Shown here: positions 27,000 through 33,934 of the stretch, in pieces | Layout of the letters: every line of letters starts with the position of its first letter | Position numbering within the stretch: position 1 is the stretch's first letter | Source of the DNA: Faucicola osloensis_B | GTDB lineage: Bacteria; Pseudomonadota; Gammaproteobacteria; Pseudomonadales; Moraxellaceae | Assembly: GCA_964211495.1 (NCBI GenBank) | Contig: CAXORL010000001.1 | Coordinates: 744,001 to 808,000 of the forward strand | DNA: 64,000 bases | Direction of reading: 5' to 3' | Translations under genes and position numbers: made by a program | Notes under the pieces: generated by a model | Told to the model about the DNA's origin: nothing | What the model saw: the letters and a program-made list of their open reading frames with translations, nothing else | Databases searched by the model: none

Positions 27000-27977
27000 T
27001 TAATTCTCATAAATGAATTGATATAACCGCCCGTAATAAGTCAAATTTTCTCCTTTGGTTTTTGCAAGTGGATGATGTAGATTTAACTTATGAATACCAA
27101 TCGCCTGCAAAATCTCGGTAAACTTAGTTTCATCCACTCTTTGCTTGATGACTTCCTGCATTAAGTGAGGCAATACATCATCAATTATTGGAAAATTAAA
27201 AAACTCAGATTTAGATTTTTTTAGTTGATTCATTAATATCTGATAAAAGAAATAATGTTCAACTTCTAATTGTGTTTTCCAAAAGTATAATAATAAATCT
27301 GTTATCGCGATGTTGATTGAGTGATTAGCTTTAGCAAAGATAATACTATTCAAAAAATTGACTTCAAATTCTTTCTGCCAATTAAAGTAACAATGACCAT
27401 TATCTTTTGCCAAGTCTTGATAAGGCGAATTTGGGTCACGAGAAAAAACAAAATAATCAAGTTGCGTTAGATAACTTTCCAAATTTTTAGTCAATACAAC
27501 AGATGCATCAAGCCATACCCCGCCATAAATTTTTAATAAAGCTGTTCTTAACAAGTCTGAAAAAAAAGCTGTTTTGAATTCTGGCAATTTTCTTTTTTCT
27601 TCCACAAAATCTGGAAAATTGACATATTCTTTGTAATTCATATCTGTCAAACGAATTACTTGATAATCTTGTTTAAACCTATCGACTGAATCAAAACATA
27701 ATTGTACAATTTCAGGTAAATTGTCGAACCCTTGTGCCCAATACTGCCAAATAATTTTCTTACCGACTAATTCTGGTTTGTGAATGGTCAAATTGTAGTG
27801 AGCTATCTCGCCATTTTGATATTTTGTAATAGCATCCTGCCAAAATTCAGCCACATGCATTTGTGTAGGAATTTCTGAATAATTATAATCCCATTGCTTA
27901 CGAGTTTTATGTGGAACAAAAGTATTGTAAAAAATCTTGAAAGGTTTTTTCCTAAAATTATCAAAAATAAATTTCAT
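27000..27977 (-). CDS. Capsular-polysaccharide-synthesis-type glycosyltransferase
   Basis: A 325-residue protein starting at the ATG at 27977; a GTG at 27983 is also possible, and AGAG lies just upstream. It contains KKIIWQYWAQGFDNLPEIVQLC and FFSDLLRTALLKIYGGVWLDASVVL. The latter is the DxD-like segment of the Caps_synth/GT32-type fold, as in enzymes that use small sugar mannosyl- or galactosyltransferase chemistry. The AT content is high. Its start lies 11 bp from an inserted IS5-family element, which separates it from the upstream GT2 gene of the same strand. Confidence 0.75.
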   Translation of the reverse strand: MKFIFDNFRKKPFKIFYNTFVPHKTRKQWDYNYSEIPTQMHVAEFWQDAITKYQNGEIAHYNLTIHKPELVGKKIIWQYWAQGFDNLPEIVQLCFDSVDRFKQDYQVIRLTDMNYKEYVNFPDFVEEKRKLPEFKTAFFSDLLRTALLKIYGGVWLDASVVLTKNLESYLTQLDYFVFSRDPNSPYQDLAKDNGHCYFNWQKEFEVNFLNSIIFAKANHSINIAITDLLLYFWKTQLEVEHYFFYQILMNQLKKSKSEFFNFPIIDDVLPHLMQEVIKQRVDETKFTEILQAIGIHKLNLHHPLAKTKGENLTYYGRLYQFIYEN

Positions 27978-27988
27978 ATTCACTCTAG

Positions 27989-28007
27989 GTTCTGTTGAAC
28001 ATTCAAA
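27989..28007 (+). repeat. Left terminal inverted repeat of the IS5-family element
   Basis: A 19-bp repeat that differs from the right end at two positions (4 and 16). The transposase stop codon (28003-28005) lies inside it. Confidence 0.88.
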
Positions 28008-28755
28008 GCTTCAGCCAATGATAAGCAAAGACCAGAGCGACCAAATTCTCATAATTACGTTTAAGCTTCTCATACCTTGTCGCAATACCACGATAATGCT
28101 TAATACGGCAAAAAGCATTTTCAACCAAATGACGAGACTTGTATAAATGCCAATCCATATGTTCATTTGATAGTTTAGTGTTCCGCTTTCTTGGAATATT
28201 AGCTATGGTTTGACTCTCTTCAACTTTCTCACGAAAGCACTGAGAGTCATAGCCTTTATCAGCACCAAGTACCACAACATCACTTAAATCTAACGTATCA
28301 ATCAAGTCAGGTGCTGCTTTAACATCATGGGTTACGCCATCGGTAATGATGAAACGAATGGGATTGCCGTGAGCATCAACCGCTAAATGAATCTTACTGG
28401 TATTACCTGCGACACTTTTATCAATGCCTTGCCCTTTCATGTCACCACTACTACTGTGCTGATGGGCTTTAATATAAGTTGCATCGATAAACAGCCATTC
28501 CATGTCTGGAAAGTTAATCATCTTTTCAAACAATTTGATGAGCTTATTACTTTGTGACCATCGGTTAAAGGCTTTAAATATTGTGTTGGTCTTTCCAAAA
28601 TATCTGGGTAAGTCCCGCCACGGTATGCCTGTTCGCATTTTATATAAGATCCCTTCTACGGTCTTTCTTAAATTAGCATAGTCATAGATGCCAATTTCTT
28701 GTAGAATGGGTTTTAGCTTCTTCCAGTGTTGATTATTTAGCATAAGACGAGGCAT
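28003..28755 (-). CDS. IS5-family DDE transposase
   Basis: A 250-residue single-frame transposase. An N-terminal DUF4096-like segment (TVEGILYKMRTGIPWRDLP) precedes the DDE core: the first Asp in WLFIDATYIKAH, the second in GADKGYDS, and the Y-x2-R-x3-E-x6-K signature in YKSRHLVENAFCRIK. The frame is intact and all three catalytic acids are present, so it is probably active. The start is MPRLMLNNQHW. Confidence 0.93.
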   Translation of the reverse strand: MPRLMLNNQHWKKLKPILQEIGIYDYANLRKTVEGILYKMRTGIPWRDLPRYFGKTNTIFKAFNRWSQSNKLIKLFEKMINFPDMEWLFIDATYIKAHQHSSSGDMKGQGIDKSVAGNTSKIHLAVDAHGNPIRFIITDGVTHDVKAAPDLIDTLDLSDVVVLGADKGYDSQCFREKVEESQTIANIPRKRNTKLSNEHMDWHLYKSRHLVENAFCRIKHYRGIATRYEKLKRNYENLVALVFAYHWLKL

Positions 28756-28843
28756 AGCGAACAGTCTTCTTTTTGGGTCAGAGCTTAAAGTTTACTGCTT
28801 CGCTATTTTTTTATCAAAATTTCCTCATTATGTTCTTTTGTAT

Positions 28844-28862
28844 TTTAAATGTTCAACACAAC
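28844..28862 (-). repeat. Right terminal inverted repeat of the IS5-family element
   Basis: Read on the minus strand it is GTTGTGTTGAACATTTAAA, matching the left end at 17 of 19 positions. Confidence 0.88.
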
Positions 28863-28873
28863 CTAGTAAAAAT

Positions 28874-29851
28874 TTAACAATAGCCTAATAACTTACTTAT
28901 TTTTTTTGCATCCAATTTTAACCTCTGACAACGTAACCAGTCTAATCTAGCCGCTGCCTGCTGCTGATACTCAAAAAATGTGGACGCATAACGCATGTTT
29001 ACATAGACTATCATATCGTGTTGTGCTGCTTCATCGAGTTTCTTGACCAGTCCTGCAAACCGATTGAATGTCTTATACCATAAATAATTGCTAAATTTAT
29101 CATTTGAAGAATTTGTATTAAGTTCATACCATGTATCTACACGATAGATAAAAGCATTAAGATAGTCGTCGACATATTTTTTATCCAGCGTTTGAATAAT
29201 TGAGCCTTGGCGTTCACGATAGTCAATCAGCGGTGACTTGATATACAGAAAATCATCGACTATCTTTGATAAATCTGCCATATAATAGATATCTTCAAAC
29301 TTTAGATTTTCTTTAAAGCAAATTTGCTCAATCACCGATTTTTTAAAAATTTTATTCCACGCATAGTTACTATTGCTTTTAACCAAATTTTTATAAAAAC
29401 TGGCTTGCTCATTGCGATAGATGCGGTTTGGCTCACCCACAAATCCCGATTTTTGGCGACGATAATCATCTCGCCATGCGATATAGTCCCCAAATAACAC
29501 ATCAACAGGATGCTTATGCAATTGCTCACTCACCTGTGCAAATGCACCTGCGTGCATGATATCATCTGAATCAATATACCACACATATTCACCTTTGGCA
29601 TACGGTAATAAAGCGTTGCGGGTCGCTGATAGTCCGCGATTGTGCGGTGCATCATGAATACTAACTTGCGGATGGCTTGCAAAGTTCTCAATTACGGCGC
29701 GGCTGTTATCGGTTGAGCCATCATTCATCACAATCACCTGAGCACGCCCATCTATTTGTGCTAAAATTGATTGTAGGCACTCGGTAACATAGTCGGCAAC
29801 ATTATAGACTGGGATTAGAATACTGATCGAAGGGTGATTTATTGAAGTCAT
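28874..29851 (-). CDS. Family 2 glycosyltransferase
   Basis: A 325-residue GT2 enzyme. The N-terminal ISILIPVYNVADYVTECLQSIL and VIVMNDGSTDNS bind the nucleotide sugar, the DxD motif lies in YIDSDD (about residues 92-97), and NRGLSATRNALL is typical. The C-terminal half is variable and rich in aromatic residues. It likely adds a sugar to LOS or a related glycan. Downstream on the same strand lies the IS element and then the Caps_synth-type gene. Without the IS the two genes would be only 18 bp apart. Confidence 0.9.
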   Translation of the reverse strand: MTSINHPSISILIPVYNVADYVTECLQSILAQIDGRAQVIVMNDGSTDNSRAVIENFASHPQVSIHDAPHNRGLSATRNALLPYAKGEYVWYIDSDDIMHAGAFAQVSEQLHKHPVDVLFGDYIAWRDDYRRQKSGFVGEPNRIYRNEQASFYKNLVKSNSNYAWNKIFKKSVIEQICFKENLKFEDIYYMADLSKIVDDFLYIKSPLIDYRERQGSIIQTLDKKYVDDYLNAFIYRVDTWYELNTNSSNDKFSNYLWYKTFNRFAGLVKKLDEAAQHDMIVYVNMRYASTFFEYQQQAAARLDWLRCQRLKLDAKKISKLLGYC

Positions 29852-29932
29852 AGAAAGCTACTTATGTCTTAAACTTTTATTTAAAAGTAGGTTGTATTGG
29901 TTATTTTTTCTGCATAACACGATAAGATAATA

Positions 29933-30859
29933 TCAAGGGTGAGTCAATTTTAAACTGGCATGATATTTTGCCTGTTTGATTTGGCGGTACTTACGCACAA
30001 AAAAATTCAGCGGCTGAAATACCCAGCGTTTGGCATCAACGATAATGTAGTTTTCGCTAATATTTAAGGTATGCAAACCATCTGGATAGCGTGCAGAATG
30101 CGACTGTATTTGTGTTTGTGTCACTTCTTGCCAAGTGATAGGCTGAGTATTGGTATTGATATGTAACGCTTTGATAAACAGTGATTTACCATATTCTTTG
30201 GGGTGGTTTTCTTGGACTGGTAAATAGACTTGTTCACCAAACACTAGCCTAAACGCCCCACCACCTAGCCGACTGTGATTGTCATCACTGGTATAATTGA
30301 TATTCACTGTTTGCCATATCGCGTTTTGAAAACGAAAAACTTTGCGTTCAGCCGTTTTGTGCAAACTGCTGATTAACCACTGTTGATTATTATTCTTAAA
30401 TACCACACTGTCAATGTATTTACCATTATCGATGGTTTGCACGATTTGCCATTTTTTTGGAAAATCAACCGCTTTAAATATCACGATGGCGTTTTTTTCA
30501 TGGCTCTCTGGCATCAGATAAATGTCGCCATTGGCTTGCCAAAGTTGGGGAAATGACAAATGACAGCCCAGCGCATTGATATCATCGAGCGCAAAATCCT
30601 CGAGTTCTCGTAAATCACTACTGAGCACTCGGCAGCGCAGCGCGCCCTTTATCCAGCTATGATTGAGTGCTTCATAAAAAACGTACAATTTGCCTTGATA
30701 CTCCAATAAAAAAGGGTCAGCTTGAAAATGATACCGCACTGACAACCACGTCAATGTGTCATCTTGACAAAGATGGCTTAGATTATCTAATGTCAAATCT
30801 TTAGGCTTGTTGGCAATGCCAATATTCCATTCTTCGTGATAAAAATATTTTTTTAGCAT
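29933..30859 (-). CDS. GINT1-like beta-propeller protein
   Basis: A 308-residue protein resembling the N-terminal domain of glucosamine inositolphosphorylceramide transferase 1 and related GH43-like propellers: WNIGIA near residue 11, FQADPFLLEYQGKLYVFYE (about 45-63), HLSFPQLWQANGDIYLMPE, and GGGAFRLVFGEQVYLPVQ. There are no membrane segments. Its ATG overlaps the end of the upstream GT4 gene by 7 bases, indicating translational coupling. It may be a sugar-transfer or glycan-binding component of the LOS pathway; the reaction is not known. Confidence 0.6.
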   Translation of the reverse strand: MLKKYFYHEEWNIGIANKPKDLTLDNLSHLCQDDTLTWLSVRYHFQADPFLLEYQGKLYVFYEALNHSWIKGALRCRVLSSDLRELEDFALDDINALGCHLSFPQLWQANGDIYLMPESHEKNAIVIFKAVDFPKKWQIVQTIDNGKYIDSVVFKNNNQQWLISSLHKTAERKVFRFQNAIWQTVNINYTSDDNHSRLGGGAFRLVFGEQVYLPVQENHPKEYGKSLFIKALHINTNTQPITWQEVTQTQIQSHSARYPDGLHTLNISENYIIVDAKRWVFQPLNFFVRKYRQIKQAKYHASLKLTHP

Positions 30860-31977
30860 GGTTTTGATTGCAGTATTGAAGATGATGGGTTGACCAATCG
30901 GTCAAATAACTGTTGATAGCGCGTTGCCATCACTGATTTATCATAACTGGTAATGGCTTTTTGTTTGGCACGGCTTGCCATGGCTTGATAGCTGTCAAGA
31001 TGAGTCAAGGTTTTTGCCAAAATTTGTGCCAACTCATTGGCATTGTCAACTTCAAACAAAAAACCATCTTGCTCATGGGCAATCAACTCGCTGATACCCA
31101 CTACATCACTACCGACCACTACACAACCTGCTGCCATGGCTTCAATCACCGACAGGCTGAGCCCCTCATGATAGCTTGCCAAGACAAACACTTTATGGTT
31201 TGCTAGCTGCGCTGCCATGTCCTTGCGATGACCCAGCAGAGTGACTTGGTCTTGTAAGCCAAGTTTGGCAATCTTATCAATCACCGCCCGCGTGTGGCGA
31301 CCACTACCCGAGCCCAAAAAGTTTAATGTTGGGGTAATATGCTGCTGTTTTAACAACGCTAACGCATCTAGCAATACGCCATGGTTTTTGCCCTTAGAAA
31401 AGCGCGCCACCATGATGATATCTTGGGCGCGCGCGCTCAAGGGTGTATCCGACACAAACCCTTGGGTATCAATCCCATTGGCAATGGTCATCATCTGACA
31501 GGACAAGCGCTGAGACCTAAGTACATCTGTTACCCCTTGCGACACGCCAATGGCATAATCACTAAATTGGCTCAAATAGCGAGTTTGCCATAAGCGAAAC
31601 GGTGTATAGCGTTCTTTTGAGGCATGTTCAACTTGTAATATGTGCGGCACACCTACTTGCTTGGCTGCCCAGCGCCCAATCAAATGCTCAGGAAAACCAT
31701 GCGCCACGAGGATATCAGGATTTAGGGTTTGACAAATTTTTTTAAGTGCTAAAATTGTCGCAAGATGGCTTGAACCTGTCACCAACTGGTAGTCAATCCC
31801 CAAATCATCAAGCTTTGCCAGTTTATCAGTGCTGGTGGTTTTTTTTTGACGTAGCACCAACAGATTGTGTAGGTGTGGCTGACTGTTGTGGGCGTGCACC
31901 AAATCAATCACCAAGTTGGTCGCCCCTGAAAACCCGCCTGTAACAAAATGCAGTACCTTGATTGTCGGGTTATCCAT
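30853..31977 (-). CDS. Family 4 glycosyltransferase
   Basis: A 374-residue GT-B enzyme. The ATG at 31977 overlaps the upstream stop as TGATG with AAGAG just before it, so this start is preferred over in-frame codons further upstream. The N-terminal VLHFVTGGFSGATNLVIDL is the acceptor domain. The C-terminal domain has VARFSKGKNHGVLLDAL, GSGSGR and the EX7E motif in YHEGLSLSVIEAMAAG. It uses a nucleotide-diphosphate sugar with retention of configuration. It is tightly coupled to both neighbours. Confidence 0.92.
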   Translation of the reverse strand: MDNPTIKVLHFVTGGFSGATNLVIDLVHAHNSQPHLHNLLVLRQKKTTSTDKLAKLDDLGIDYQLVTGSSHLATILALKKICQTLNPDILVAHGFPEHLIGRWAAKQVGVPHILQVEHASKERYTPFRLWQTRYLSQFSDYAIGVSQGVTDVLRSQRLSCQMMTIANGIDTQGFVSDTPLSARAQDIIMVARFSKGKNHGVLLDALALLKQQHITPTLNFLGSGSGRHTRAVIDKIAKLGLQDQVTLLGHRKDMAAQLANHKVFVLASYHEGLSLSVIEAMAAGCVVVGSDVVGISELIAHEQDGFLFEVDNANELAQILAKTLTHLDSYQAMASRAKQKAITSYDKSVMATRYQQLFDRLVNPSSSILQSKPC

Positions 31978-32810
31978 CACTCTTGCCATGCGTCTGCCAC
32001 CCACGGTGTTGGTAGAATAAAATGACGCAAATGGCTGATGGGCTTACGCTGTGCCTCGCTAGATGTCTTTAGTAATGCCAAATGTTCTGACGCATTATTC
32101 GGCATATCGGGATGATAACGCCCGTCAATGGCTTCAGGCGGATTTAATTCCCCACCTGCAAAAATCACCAGTTTGGCGTGTTTGGGCAGTTTGGGGGGCA
32201 AAAAATAATTGAGCGGGAAAGGTCTGCGGCACTGATAACGAAAATGCTTAACCCAGCTAGATGGGAAAAACTTAACCCCATTGGGGGCGTTACGCGTGAC
32301 AAAGCGTTGTTCATAGCTATATTGATTGATGGTTCCCATAGGGTCACTAGAAAATTTTTGTTGCAATGAAATCAAGCCGCCCACTTTAAAGCGAAATAGA
32401 GACGTCTGACCCAGTTTTTCTAACGGATTGGTGATATTTTTGGTCATTACCACTTCTTGTTCTGGGAGATACTCAAAAAAGCCGTCAATATTGTCAACAA
32501 TCACCAAATCCAAATCCATAAACAACACATTGCCCGTCAAATCACCCAGCTGCTTGCTCCAAAGGCGTGATTTTCCCCACTGCCCTGATGTGCCCACAGG
32601 AATGTCATAATCAATCGCTGGTAACGGCTCGCACTCTACTTCTGGGCGAATACCGACCGTATCATCGGTAAAACATACAAAACGAAATGGCGGGGTAATA
32701 TTGCGACTCACCATACCATACAGCTTATTCACGTAATCTGCACCAAACTTTTTGCCCCATTTGATACAAATAATTTGTTTAAGCGGGGTGGTTGCACTCG
32801 ATGTTGTCAT
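31977..32810 (-). CDS. Putative GT-A fold glycosyltransferase (paralogue of the gene at 24483-25265)
   Basis: A 277-residue protein starting at the ATG at 32810, which has GGAAG at ideal spacing; an earlier in-frame ATG (32840) lacks one. Motifs IICIKWGKKFGADYVNKLYGMV, LFMDLDLVIVDNIDGFF (DxD) and FAGGELNPPEAIDG parallel the protein at 24483. Compared with that paralogue it carries an extra C-terminal segment of about 30 residues. It is the first gene of the minus-strand half of the locus and overlaps the GT4 start codon. Confidence 0.72.
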   Translation of the reverse strand: MTTSSATTPLKQIICIKWGKKFGADYVNKLYGMVSRNITPPFRFVCFTDDTVGIRPEVECEPLPAIDYDIPVGTSGQWGKSRLWSKQLGDLTGNVLFMDLDLVIVDNIDGFFEYLPEQEVVMTKNITNPLEKLGQTSLFRFKVGGLISLQQKFSSDPMGTINQYSYEQRFVTRNAPNGVKFFPSSWVKHFRYQCRRPFPLNYFLPPKLPKHAKLVIFAGGELNPPEAIDGRYHPDMPNNASEHLALLKTSSEAQRKPISHLRHFILPTPWVADAWQE

Positions 32811-32904
32811 GTCACTTCCAAAGTACCGATAATTTTTCAAAAAATAAGGACAGTCATTTTAACATAACTATCCTTTTATTTTCACTTATCTATAATTTTA
32901 CCGA

Positions 32905-33849
32905 TTATTCATCCACGTAGCTGAGCCAGTGCGCGTATTTATCATTTTTGCCTTGCACCACGTCAAAAAATAGACTTTGCAGTTTTTCGGTGATTTCACC
33001 ACGCGCGCCGCAGCCAATGACATGGTCATCATATTCACGAATTGGGGTAATCTCGGCAGCAGTACCTGTCATAAAGATTTCGTCCGCGATATAAAATTCA
33101 TCACGGGTGATTCTACGCTCATGGACTTTGATGCCCAAGTCCTGTGCAAACTGTATCACCGTACGACGGGTAATGCCGTCCAATGCCCCACCTGACAAAT
33201 CTGGGGTATGAAGCTCACCGTCTTTGACCAAAAATAAGTTTTCCCCTGAGCCTTGACAAACATAGCCTTGGGTATCCATCAATACCGCTTCATCATAGCC
33301 ATGACGGGTGACTTCTTGATTTGACATGATAGATACTGGGTAGTTGCTGACGGCTTTGGCTTTACACATGGTGACGTTTGGATGGTGATGGGTAAAACTT
33401 GAGGTTTTTACACGGATACCTTTTGCCATCCCTTCTTCACCCAGATAAGCACCCCAAACCCAAGCGGCAACGATGGTATGAATGCTATTATCTTTGGCAG
33501 CGATACCCAATTTTTCAGAACCGACCCAAATCAATGGGCGAAGGTATGCCGATTCAAGGTTATTTTCACGTACCACGGCTTTTTGTGCTTGTAACACTTC
33601 TTCATACGAATAGGGTACAGCAAGTTGGAAAATTTTAGCTGAATTTAGCAGGCGCTGGGTATGATCTTCCAGACGAAAAATCGCCGTGCGTCCATCATGG
33701 GTTTTGTAGGCTCGAACCCCCTCAAATACGCCCATCCCGTAGTGCAGTGTATGGGTTAATACGTGGATTTTGGCATCACGCCAGTCTACCATATTGCCAT
33801 CCATCCAGATAAAACCATCACGGTCTGCCATGCTGGGAATTGTTGCCAT
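32905..33849 (-). CDS. ilvE: Branched-chain amino acid aminotransferase
   Basis: A 314-residue fold-type IV PLP enzyme interconverting Leu, Ile and Val with their keto acids. It contains GVFEGVRAYKT, the PLP-lysine region CKAKAVSNYPVSIM, GSGENLFLVKDG, GITRRTVIQFA and FMTGTAAEITP. AGGAG precedes the ATG. It is 85 bp downstream of glnE on the same strand. In Acinetobacter the LOS outer-core locus lies between ilvE and aspS, as here. Confidence 0.96.
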   Translation of the reverse strand: MATIPSMADRDGFIWMDGNMVDWRDAKIHVLTHTLHYGMGVFEGVRAYKTHDGRTAIFRLEDHTQRLLNSAKIFQLAVPYSYEEVLQAQKAVVRENNLESAYLRPLIWVGSEKLGIAAKDNSIHTIVAAWVWGAYLGEEGMAKGIRVKTSSFTHHHPNVTMCKAKAVSNYPVSIMSNQEVTRHGYDEAVLMDTQGYVCQGSGENLFLVKDGELHTPDLSGGALDGITRRTVIQFAQDLGIKVHERRITRDEFYIADEIFMTGTAAEITPIREYDDHVIGCGARGEITEKLQSLFFDVVQGKNDKYAHWLSYVDE

Positions 33850-33862
33850 TGATTACTCCTAG

Positions 33863-33926
33863 TTTTTTGTTTGAAATAAAAAGTGCTTTGTTTGAAATAA
33901 AAGTTTTTGTTTTAAATAAAAAGTGA
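33863..33926. repeat. Imperfect tandem repeat between glnE and ilvE
   Basis: Three imperfect copies of a 18-24 bp AT-rich unit built on TTTGTTTGAAATAAAAAGT. The third copy has TTTTAAATAAA in place of TTTGAAATAAA. It lies directly before the ilvE leader, outside coding sequence. Confidence 0.65.
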
Positions 33927-33934
33927 TGTTACAT

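Larger units (their letters stand above)
27985..28866. mobile_element. IS5-family insertion sequence, 874 bp, with CTAG at both ends
   Basis: A complete element of 874 bp (27989-28862). The terminal inverted repeats are GTTCTGTTGAACATTCAAA (27989-28007) and its near-complement (28844-28862), matching at 17 of 19 positions. CTAG flanks both ends (27985-27988, 28863-28866) and is read as the target duplication; because CTAG is palindromic, a shorter TA duplication is equally possible. One intact transposase gene on the minus strand fills it. The intact ends and frame suggest a recent insertion. It lies between two glycosyltransferase genes of one operon. Confidence 0.9.
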
